Source of the DNA: GCA-2711565 sp963664245
GTDB lineage: Bacteria; Bacteroidota; Bacteroidia; Bacteroidales; GCA-2711565
Length of the DNA stretch: 64,000 nt
NCBI GenBank assembly: GCA_963664245.1
Contig: OY760934.1
Coordinates: 3,668,082 to 3,732,081, forward strand
Direction: 5' to 3'
Of the stretch, positions 15,668 through 23,939 are shown one piece after another. Within the stretch, counting starts at the first letter, position 1. Every line of letters begins with the position of its first letter. The notes under the pieces are model-generated. The model was not told the origin of the DNA and made no database searches. It was given only the letters and a program-made list of their open reading frames with translations. Made by a program: the position numbers and the translations under genes.

Positions 15668-16573
15668 ATGAAAACAAAAATTATAATTACTCTTTTAAGT
15701 CTTTTTCTATTAATCTCAGTATTTTTTAATGTTAAGCCTGATAATGAAAATTATTATTTGAGTTTTTCAAATGCTAATACCAGATCAACCTATGATACTT
15801 ATCATAAAATAACTGAAGCACATCAATTTTCTACTGGAAAGGGTGTGAAAGTAGGAGTTCTTGGAAAATATTTTGGATGTGCCGAGAATAAGGAATTGTA
15901 TGCTGGTGGAAAAGATTTTTTGGGTGATAAGGATGGTTTTGAACATATTAGCGAGCATGGGAAGTGGATGTCTACGACATTAAAAGAGATTGCTCCTGAT
16001 GTTGAAATATATGCACTAAATGTAAGAAGTAATGATAAAGCAAAGCAAGCTAATGCAATGGTTAAAGCAATTAATTGGGCTATTGAGAATGATTTGGATG
16101 TGCTAACTTATTCTGCCGAATTGTTCAATAGTGAGTATCGTGCTATTGTTGATGAGGCTATTAGAAAAGCTGTCGAATATGGAATTATACCTACTTTCAT
16201 TCATTATGATCTGCCTGAAAATATTTTACCGATTGGATTTTTTTCTGAAACACCAGCAGTTTTTAATAGAAATGCAGATGTAAACATTTTTCATATGGAT
16301 TATAATCTTTTGCTGCTTTTTAAATATCGCAGATACATAAAACTGGGCGCCAGCTCATGGGGTGATGTGCCGTATTTTTCAAATTCTTCAATGTCAGTTG
16401 TCTTAGGAGGTATTGTTGCTATGATGAAAGAACTTGAACCAGACCTTCATGTTAAGGAATGTAAAGAAATTTTAATTAAGACAAGTAAGGTGATAAGTTA
16501 CAATGGATATGAGGTAAAAAGAGTTGTGAATGCGAAAGAGGCCTTAGATTATTTAATAGCTCAAAAACAATAA
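15668..16573 (+). CDS. Subtilase-like (S8 fold) protein lacking catalytic Asp
   Basis: 301 aa with an N-terminal signal anchor (residues 5-20). The body follows the S8 pattern: GKGVKVGVLGKYF where VAVIDTG is expected, SEHGKWMST for HGTHVAG, IAPDVEIYALNV, AINWAIENDLDVLTYS, and SNSSMSVVLGG for GTSMATPHVAG. His97 and Ser241 are retained. The catalytic Asp position is Gly66, and the oxyanion-hole Asn region (residues ~174-182) has no AAGN motif. It is therefore probably not an active protease and may bind peptides. It is the first plus-strand gene after the divergent two-component pair and leads into the permease array. Confidence 0.75.
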   Translation: MKTKIIITLLSLFLLISVFFNVKPDNENYYLSFSNANTRSTYDTYHKITEAHQFSTGKGVKVGVLGKYFGCAENKELYAGGKDFLGDKDGFEHISEHGKWMSTTLKEIAPDVEIYALNVRSNDKAKQANAMVKAINWAIENDLDVLTYSAELFNSEYRAIVDEAIRKAVEYGIIPTFIHYDLPENILPIGFFSETPAVFNRNADVNIFHMDYNLLLLFKYRRYIKLGASSWGDVPYFSNSSMSVVLGGIVAMMKELEPDLHVKECKEILIKTSKVISYNGYEVKRVVNAKEALDYLIAQKQ

Positions 16574-16604
16574 CAAAGAATACTGTTTTAAATATTAATT
16601 TGCT

Positions 16605-16801
16605 ATGAAATTACTAGAATTGAAATTGCTTTATAGATCATTATTAAAAAGCAAATTAGAATCATCTGTAAAATTGATAAGCCTTTCAATCGGGATTGCT
16701 TAGTTGGTGTTCTTAGTTTGCTTATTGGGATGTTAACAGTTGCTTTCTAGTCGGTTAAAGCATCTTTATTAAATGCTGTGGATACTTTAAAATACGAATA
16801 A
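16605..16801 (+). pseudogene. Internally deleted MacB-like permease remnant
   Basis: The first 32 codons (MKLLELKLLYRSLLKSKLES... ending LSIGIA then TAG) match the N-terminus of the neighbouring permeases. After a frame change, the last ~33 codons read GVLSLLIGMLTVAF, a stop, then SVKASLLNAVDTLKYE and TAA, matching their C-terminus. Some 700 codons of the middle are missing. The remnant ends two bases before the next permease start, the same spacing as between intact members. It is thus the former first gene of the array, removed by internal deletion and then decaying. Confidence 0.88.
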
Positions 16802-16803
16802 CA

Positions 16804-19176
16804 ATGATTAAAAATTACTTCAAAATAGCTATCCGTAGTTTGTTAAAAAACAAATTGTTTTCGTTTGTCAATATTTTTGGTTTTTCAATCGGGCTGGCTT
16901 CGGCAATATTAATCATCACTTTTATCTGGCATGAGTTAAGCTATGATAAATACCACCCGGATTATAACAATATTTATCGGGTATATTGTGATCAACCAAA
17001 TAATCTTTTTTTAAACTCTACTAAATTTAATGTTATGCCGATACCGTTTCAGCCGGAGATCAAGCAACGGTATCCTGAAGTGGAGTTTGCAGCACGTCTT
17101 GCGCAAATGTCCGGCTTATATAATGCGGATGACAAAAATTATATTTCGGAATATGCTTATGCGGTTGACCCAGATTTTTTTGAAATCTTTTATATGGACG
17201 TACTGTACGGAAGCATAAAGAATGCTCTAGATGATGCAACATCAATTGTTATTTCTGAATCTTTTTCGAAAAAACTGTTTGGTGATATAAATCCGGTTGG
17301 AAAAACAATTCAACTGAATGAATCTTTTAGTATGGTTGTAAAAGCAGTATTTAAAAATCTTCCCTCCAATACTCATTTTAGTACCAATGTGTTTTTACCA
17401 CTGGATATTCAATTAAAAAGAGTTAGTGAAGAATCAAAAACAAATTGGAGTAGTCATTCGGTAAAGACTTATATTAAATTAAAAAAGGGGACTGACCCTG
17501 ATAATTTTGAAGCAAAGCTGAAAGAATTAATTGTTGAAAAAAGAGAAGAAGGTATAAAAGATTCATATCACCTGCAACCAATTAAAGATATTCATTTATA
17601 TGGTAAACTAAATTTTGAAATTACCTCAAATGGCGATATCAAATACATTTTAATATTTGGGGCTATTGCTTTGTTTATTCTGCTTATTGCGTCGTTTAAT
17701 TATATGAACCTCTCAACTGCGCGTTCGATGAAACGGGCAAAAGAAGTTGGGTTAAGAAAGGTGGTCGGAGCCAGCCAAAAGCAATTGTTCCGCCAATTTA
17801 TAGGTGAGTCTTTATTCTTTATCTTTTTTTCATTACTAATATCTTTGGTTTTAATTGAGATTTTTGAACCCTATTTCAATGATTTTGTAAACCGGGAAAT
17901 TCACTTTTATAATTTCCCATTTCAATTTTATGTGTTGATACTGGGGGTGTTTCTTTTTATTTCTTTTGTTTCAGGAAGTTATCCTGCACTTTATCTTTCG
18001 CATTTCTCCCCAATTAAGGTTCTTAAATCTGATGTAAAAGGCTCAATGAAAACTGTACTTGTTAGAAATATTCTGGTTGTCATCCAGTTCTTTATATCTG
18101 TTGTTTTGATTATATGCACTTTGGTGGTGATCTTGCAATTGGTTTATATTAAGAATAAGGATTTAGGTTTTGATACAGAAAATGTTTTGAGTGTGTCGTT
18201 GAATTCAAAAGAATTGATGGAAAAGAAACAAGTTCTGGCAAATGAACTTTTGAAATGTCCAAATATTCTTGATGTTACTTTTTCTAATTACCTGCCTTCA
18301 AAAATTAGAAGCAGTTCCGGAATTACATTCATTGTTCGTGGAGAAAAGAAAGTACTGAAACCATATGTTCTGGAAACTGCGGAAAATTTTCTTGGGTTAT
18401 ATAATATTGAATTGATTAAAGGAGTATATTTTTCAAAAGAAACGAAAGGCCAAAATTATGCTGTTATTAATCAGGCTGCTGCAATAGGTCTGGATGTTGA
18501 AAATCTGGAAGATGTTAATTTTAGTTATGGATACCCTAAAAGAAATACATACAAAATTATCGGAATTGTCGATGATTTTCATTTTGCACCATTAAATCAG
18601 GCTATTCAGCCGCTGATTATTTTTCAGGAGAAATATGAAGCAGAGAAAATGTCAGTAAAGATTTCTAAAAATAATCATGAAAAAACTTTAAAATATATTG
18701 AAAAAAACGTAAAATCAATTTCAGAAAAACACCCTTTTGTTTATTCTTTTATTAAAAATTCGATAGATAAGAGTTATGCTGAAGAACAACGTTTGTCGAG
18801 TTTGTTTACCTTTTTTACCATTATTGCAGTTGTAATTGCCTGCATGGGGTTATTTGGTTTGATCTCGTTTATTACCGATCAACGCACCAAAGAAATCGGT
18901 ATTCGGAAAGTCTTGGGTGCTTCTGTGCAAAGCATTATTATGATGCTTTCTAAAAATATTACGAAATGGATTTTGCTGGCTAATGTTATTGCCTGGCCGG
19001 TTGCCTGGTATTTTATGGATCGATGGTTGCAAAATTTTCAGTATCATATCAAACTTGATGTGTTGATATTTGCGTTGGTAGGAATATTGAGCCTGCTTAT
19101 TGGATTACTGACCGTAGGTGTGCAAGCCATCAAAGCAGCATTATTAAACCCGGTAGAAACTTTAAAATATGAATAG
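16804..19176 (+). CDS. MacB-like ABC transporter permease, array member 1
   Basis: 790 aa, a duplicated permease of the MacB_PCD/FtsX type common in Bacteroidota. A first TM helix at ~21-41 is followed by a periplasmic core (~45-275), three TM helices (~280-405), a second TM and core (~425-660), and three more TM helices (~675-780), ending NPVETLKYE. FtsX-type permeases of this kind usually transmit ATPase motion to the periplasm for export, lipoprotein handling or peptide sensing. No ATPase gene is nearby. It starts two bases after the permease pseudogene. Confidence 0.92.
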   Translation: MIKNYFKIAIRSLLKNKLFSFVNIFGFSIGLASAILIITFIWHELSYDKYHPDYNNIYRVYCDQPNNLFLNSTKFNVMPIPFQPEIKQRYPEVEFAARLAQMSGLYNADDKNYISEYAYAVDPDFFEIFYMDVLYGSIKNALDDATSIVISESFSKKLFGDINPVGKTIQLNESFSMVVKAVFKNLPSNTHFSTNVFLPLDIQLKRVSEESKTNWSSHSVKTYIKLKKGTDPDNFEAKLKELIVEKREEGIKDSYHLQPIKDIHLYGKLNFEITSNGDIKYILIFGAIALFILLIASFNYMNLSTARSMKRAKEVGLRKVVGASQKQLFRQFIGESLFFIFFSLLISLVLIEIFEPYFNDFVNREIHFYNFPFQFYVLILGVFLFISFVSGSYPALYLSHFSPIKVLKSDVKGSMKTVLVRNILVVIQFFISVVLIICTLVVILQLVYIKNKDLGFDTENVLSVSLNSKELMEKKQVLANELLKCPNILDVTFSNYLPSKIRSSSGITFIVRGEKKVLKPYVLETAENFLGLYNIELIKGVYFSKETKGQNYAVINQAAAIGLDVENLEDVNFSYGYPKRNTYKIIGIVDDFHFAPLNQAIQPLIIFQEKYEAEKMSVKISKNNHEKTLKYIEKNVKSISEKHPFVYSFIKNSIDKSYAEEQRLSSLFTFFTIIAVVIACMGLFGLISFITDQRTKEIGIRKVLGASVQSIIMMLSKNITKWILLANVIAWPVAWYFMDRWLQNFQYHIKLDVLIFALVGILSLLIGLLTVGVQAIKAALLNPVETLKYE

Positions 19177-21580
19177 CATGAATAATGTAAATTTAAAATT
19201 AATTTTTAGGTCACTGGCTAAATATAAAGCATTTACGTTGATAAATATTTTGGGCCTTTCTTTGGGAATTGCTTGTAGTATTGTCATTTATTTGTTTATA
19301 GAATTTGAACTTAGCTTTGATAAATTTTATGCAGATAGCGATCAAATTTATCGTGTGGTTCGTGTTGTAGAACATTCGAGCGGGAAAGATACCGATGGTG
19401 CCACGCCTTACCCATTTAGCAAAACATTGAGGAGCAATTATCCGGATTTTAATGTTACGACGTTTTTTTTGGCTGAATCCGAAGAACTGTTTATTAATGG
19501 AAATTCATTCAAAGAGAAAAATATATTATTTGTTGATTCGGTTTTTTTTAATGTGTTCAACATAGGGTGGGTACAGGGTTCGCCCGAAAGTATTACCGAA
19601 CATCCGGGTAATATTGCTATTTCCGAGAGTATGGCAAAAAAATATTTTAAAGATGAAAACCCTGTCGGGAAAACAATCACCGCTTTGTCCAACCTGAATT
19701 TTTTGGTTTCGGGTGTTATAAAAGATGCGCCTTTAAACAGTACTATGCAATATTCTTTTGTGCTTTCAATTGATAATCTTAGCAGCGGCTTCATTAACTT
19801 TCAGTATGAAAATTGGGGAAGTACTATTTCCGGGTTCGAATCGTATTTTAAACTTAATAAAAATACCAATGTAGCTGAGTTTGAGAATAATCTTAATGAT
19901 TTGGTCGCAAGTGTATTGCCCGAAGATTATAGTCCCAATCCCAATCAACGTTATTGTTTGGAAAATGTAGGAAAAATGCACCTCTCTCCTGATTTTCTGA
20001 ATCTCCCGAATACTTACGCTACTTCACCGAAAAGTTTAATTATTTACGGATTTATTGGGTTCTTAATTATAGGAATTGCCTGTATTAATTTTGTAAACCT
20101 TTCTATTGCCCAGGGATTAAAAAGATCAAAAGAAGTTGGGATGCGAAAAGTATTGGGTGCCGGTAAATCCCAGTTGAGGATTTATTTTATTAAAGAACAC
20201 GCCCTGCTTTCGTTTTTATCGCTATTGATTGCAGCCATCATTGTTGAGGTGTGTATTCCGTACATCAACGAGTTTCTGGGACAGAACCATGAGCTGGGTA
20301 TATACAACAGCACTTATTTTATTTACTTCTGTGTCTTGTTTTTTATCCTGATAAATGTGATGACTTCCTTATATCCATCTCTTGTTTTCTCCAGTTTTGA
20401 ACCGTTAAAGGTTCTAAAAGGAAATAAGATTGGAGGTAATCAGAATAGTTTTAGTTTGAGAAATATCTTGTTGGTATTTCAATTTATAATATCAATTGCA
20501 CTTATTGTTTGTGCTCTGGTTGTTCATAAACAAATAAACTATATCAATAATAAAGATTTAGGGTTTGAGTATGAAAGGGTGGCAAGTTTTAATCTGCCGG
20601 ATAGGCAAGACAACCAAATAAAAGCCATTCGCGAATTTTTAAATAAAGAACCCGGTGTTAAAAGTCATGGGTTTGGATTGGGTGCCCCAACTTCGGGTAG
20701 CAATATGCGTATGAGTTTTAATGTTGAGGGTGACCCGGACAATATGGTCCGTTACATGAATTTTAAACCGGTGGATACGGCCTACATTCATGTATTTGAT
20801 TTGAAAATGCTGGCCGGTTCGTGGTTCAAGCAAGCAGGGGATACCTCTTTAAGAGCAATTGATATTATTGTTAGTGAAAATTTAATGAAGGTTTATGGGT
20901 TTAAGTCGCCCATGGATGCCCTCAATAAATTGGTGAATTTTGGAGGAAACCGGGGACGGATTGTTGGGGTTGTCAACGATTTTGATATGTACTCTTTACG
21001 TAGTGAAAACGAACCTTTAGCTTTTGCTGAAGTTCCCTATTATTGGTTTAATTTGTACGTAGATATTGAAGAAAGCCGCAAGCAAATCGTTACCGAACGA
21101 ATTGAAACTTTTTTGAGTGATCTATACCCCAAATCATTTATCAATAGGAGCAGTGTAAAAGAACTTATACACCGTCTGTATAGCGAAGAAAACAAGCTCG
21201 GAACCATTATAACCGTCTTGTCGGCTTTAGCCATCATTATTTCTTCGCTGGGCTTATTCGGTTTATTTTCGTTTATGATCGTGCAGCGTATCAACGAAAT
21301 CGGGATGCGGAAAGTTTTGGGAGCTTCCGTCATTCAAATTGTTAAAGAACTCGTTAAATCTTATGTTAAAATGATATTGATTTCCTCCATCATAGCATTC
21401 CCAATATCCTGGTACTTGATGGATCAATGGCTCAACCGTTTTGCATACCGAACGACCATAAATGTTTGGGTGTTTTTGGCTGCTTTGTTTTTAATTGTTT
21501 TTATCGCGATCACAACCATTTTGATCCAGGTTATTAAAACAAGCCGCTTGAACCCGGTTGAATCACTTAAATACGAATAA
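19169..21580 (+). CDS. MacB-like ABC transporter permease, array member 2
   Basis: 803 aa from the ATG at 19169. The ATG at 19178 (MNNVNLKLIFRSL) is likelier, because it follows the preceding stop by one base and matches the start of the paralogues. It has the same eight-helix, two-core layout, with TM1 at ~25-45 and the FtsX signature RSKEVGMRKVLGAG near residue 325. The second-half copy reads NEIGMRKVLGAS, and the end reads NPVESLKYE. It diverges clearly from the other members in the periplasmic parts, so it may recognise a different partner. Confidence 0.92.
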   Translation: MNSMNNVNLKLIFRSLAKYKAFTLINILGLSLGIACSIVIYLFIEFELSFDKFYADSDQIYRVVRVVEHSSGKDTDGATPYPFSKTLRSNYPDFNVTTFFLAESEELFINGNSFKEKNILFVDSVFFNVFNIGWVQGSPESITEHPGNIAISESMAKKYFKDENPVGKTITALSNLNFLVSGVIKDAPLNSTMQYSFVLSIDNLSSGFINFQYENWGSTISGFESYFKLNKNTNVAEFENNLNDLVASVLPEDYSPNPNQRYCLENVGKMHLSPDFLNLPNTYATSPKSLIIYGFIGFLIIGIACINFVNLSIAQGLKRSKEVGMRKVLGAGKSQLRIYFIKEHALLSFLSLLIAAIIVEVCIPYINEFLGQNHELGIYNSTYFIYFCVLFFILINVMTSLYPSLVFSSFEPLKVLKGNKIGGNQNSFSLRNILLVFQFIISIALIVCALVVHKQINYINNKDLGFEYERVASFNLPDRQDNQIKAIREFLNKEPGVKSHGFGLGAPTSGSNMRMSFNVEGDPDNMVRYMNFKPVDTAYIHVFDLKMLAGSWFKQAGDTSLRAIDIIVSENLMKVYGFKSPMDALNKLVNFGGNRGRIVGVVNDFDMYSLRSENEPLAFAEVPYYWFNLYVDIEESRKQIVTERIETFLSDLYPKSFINRSSVKELIHRLYSEENKLGTIITVLSALAIIISSLGLFGLFSFMIVQRINEIGMRKVLGASVIQIVKELVKSYVKMILISSIIAFPISWYLMDQWLNRFAYRTTINVWVFLAALFLIVFIAITTILIQVIKTSRLNPVESLKYE

Positions 21581-21582
21581 TT

Positions 21583-23937
21583 ATGTTCAAAAATTTTTTT
21601 AAAATAGCATTTCGGAATACGTTGCGAAATAAGGTTTATTCGTTGATTAATGTTTTAGGATTAGCGATTGGAATATGTTGTTGTATCTTGCTAATGCTTT
21701 ACATCAACCACGAAACTTCTTATGAAAAGTATTACCAAAATGCGGATGATATTTACCGTGTTTGGCTCAGAGAAACCTTAAACGGGAAAGTTTCTGAATC
21801 GGCAATCACAACCTTACCCTATGGTCCCGATTTGAAAGCTGAATTTCCAGAGGTGCTTGAGATGGCTCGTGTTAGGACAATGCAAGGCGGATATTTTTCG
21901 AAGGATGAAAAACAATTTGGAGGCCACTTTTTGTATGCCGATAATTCATTTCTCGAAATCTTTGGCTTTGAAACCATTTATGGAGATATTACAAGAGCAT
22001 TAGCCGAACCCGGCTCATTGGTGCTGACAAAAAGCTTGGCAACAAAACTTTTTGCAGAAGAAAGCCCTGTTGGTAAAACCGTTTTGTTAAACAATAGCAA
22101 GCACTTGATGGTAACGGCTGTAATTGCCGATCAACCGCAAAATACGCATCTTCAGTTTTCGGCATTGTTGTCACTTGAAGATTGTCGTTTCCAGTATTAT
22201 GGTTATGACGGAAATTATAGTTTTTATACCTATTTACTTTTGGCTCCAAATGCCGATCCCGTGAATTTACAAGCAAAGTTTCCTGCTTTCATGGAAGAGA
22301 AAATTAATAAAAGATCTCGTGAGTTTGGTTATCAGGAGGACGCATTTGTGCAAAATATAACAGAAATGCACTTGTATTCCGGTTTGGGATATGAAATGTC
22401 GCCTGCCGGAAGCCTGAGTAATATTTACGTATACTCACTTATTGCCGTGTTTGTGCTGTTTATTGCCTGCGTGAATTTTATGAACCTCTCCATTGCCGGT
22501 TCACTAAAAAGAGCCAAAGAAATTGGCGTTAGAAAAGTGGTCGGGGCTTCCAGGGGGAGTATTGTTAAACAACATTTAGGCGAGTCATTGCTTTTTGCCT
22601 TTATTGCTTTGGTTGTAGCCCTGATTCTGGTAGAAATCTGCCTACCTCCTTACAACCGTTTCCTAGGCCTCGAATTGCAATTTTACCTGGCTTCCGAATG
22701 GAAATTGTTATTAATATTGCCCTTGATAATAATTGTTGTTGGCGTATTATCGGGAGCTTATCCGGCTTTTTATTTGTCTCGTTTCAACCCCGGAAAAGTG
22801 CTGAAAAGCGGGGGACGGGTTAGTTATAACAAATCCATATTGAGAAATGTGCTGGTTGTTTTGCAGTTTGTTATTTCAACGGTATTGATTGTTTGTACCG
22901 TAATTATTTACAACCAGATTAGTTTTATGAACAATAAAGATATGGGCTATAATAAAGAAAATGTGCTTATTGTAAGTTTAAATAACGCTGTTCAGAGAAA
23001 TTCTCTGCAAGTACTGAAAAATGAAGTTGAACAAATTAGCGGAGTGAGAGGTGTTTCTTCTTTGTCGGCTTTGCCTGTACATGGAATTACTATGAATGGC
23101 TATGTTCCGGAAGGATATGAAAAGCCGGTCATGCTTCACGAGCTTTGGGTTGATGAGGAATTTAAGAAAACTTTTGAGGTAGAAATTGTTGAAGGACGAA
23201 ATTTTAGCAAGACAGACAAGGAGTCGGAAAATTGCATTATAAACCAAGCTGCTGTTGAAAGTCTCGGATGGACACATGCCATTGGTAAAAAACTGCACCG
23301 GAATAGTGTTGATTATAAAGTAGTCGGTGTGGTTAAAGATTTTCATATTACCTCCTTGCACGATAAAATAGCCCCTGTAATATTGAAGAGCAAAGCAGAA
23401 CATTCTTTTATCGGAATAAAACTAAGTTCGGGTAATTTGAAAAACGATATCGAAATGATTTCATCTGTTTGGAAGAATATCCTTCCGGGCGAAACAATAA
23501 ACTACCGCATGTTTTCTTCCTATTACGACGGGATGTACCGGAAAGAATCCCGTTTTGGAACCACCTTTATTACATTTTCGTTGCTGGCTATTTTTATAGC
23601 CTGTTTAGGATTGTTGGGACTTTCATCTTATATGGCAGAGCAACGAACCCGTGAAATCGGAATCCGCAAGGTTTTGGGGGCAAACACCACCAATGTTTTT
23701 ACGTTGCTGTCGTCTAATTATTTTAAGCTGCTGCTGATTGCTAATTTAATTGCAGCCCCCATTGCCTGGTTTGGCATGGATAAATGGTTGGAAGGTTTTG
23801 CCTATCGTATTCCGCTTCCGTGGTGGCCATTTGTAGCAGCACTACTTATTTCAATTGTTTTGATGTTTATTACGATTACAGTTCAAACCATGAAATCGGC
23901 TAAGTCAAAACCGGTTGATGCCATTAAATACGAATAG
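21583..23937 (+). CDS. MacB-like ABC transporter permease, array member 3
   Basis: 784 aa, with the same architecture: NVLGLAIGICCCILLMLY as TM1, RAKEIGVRKVVGAS in the first FtsX half, REIGIRKVLGAN in the second, and C-terminal KPVDAIKYE. It begins two bases after member 2. The cysteine cluster in TM1 (ICCC) is peculiar to this copy. It resembles member 1 most closely in the core domain (for example FLEIFGFETIYGDI against FFEIFYMDVLYGSI), as judged by eye. Confidence 0.92.
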   Translation: MFKNFFKIAFRNTLRNKVYSLINVLGLAIGICCCILLMLYINHETSYEKYYQNADDIYRVWLRETLNGKVSESAITTLPYGPDLKAEFPEVLEMARVRTMQGGYFSKDEKQFGGHFLYADNSFLEIFGFETIYGDITRALAEPGSLVLTKSLATKLFAEESPVGKTVLLNNSKHLMVTAVIADQPQNTHLQFSALLSLEDCRFQYYGYDGNYSFYTYLLLAPNADPVNLQAKFPAFMEEKINKRSREFGYQEDAFVQNITEMHLYSGLGYEMSPAGSLSNIYVYSLIAVFVLFIACVNFMNLSIAGSLKRAKEIGVRKVVGASRGSIVKQHLGESLLFAFIALVVALILVEICLPPYNRFLGLELQFYLASEWKLLLILPLIIIVVGVLSGAYPAFYLSRFNPGKVLKSGGRVSYNKSILRNVLVVLQFVISTVLIVCTVIIYNQISFMNNKDMGYNKENVLIVSLNNAVQRNSLQVLKNEVEQISGVRGVSSLSALPVHGITMNGYVPEGYEKPVMLHELWVDEEFKKTFEVEIVEGRNFSKTDKESENCIINQAAVESLGWTHAIGKKLHRNSVDYKVVGVVKDFHITSLHDKIAPVILKSKAEHSFIGIKLSSGNLKNDIEMISSVWKNILPGETINYRMFSSYYDGMYRKESRFGTTFITFSLLAIFIACLGLLGLSSYMAEQRTREIGIRKVLGANTTNVFTLLSSNYFKLLLIANLIAAPIAWFGMDKWLEGFAYRIPLPWWPFVAALLISIVLMFITITVQTMKSAKSKPVDAIKYE

Positions 23938-23939
23938 TT

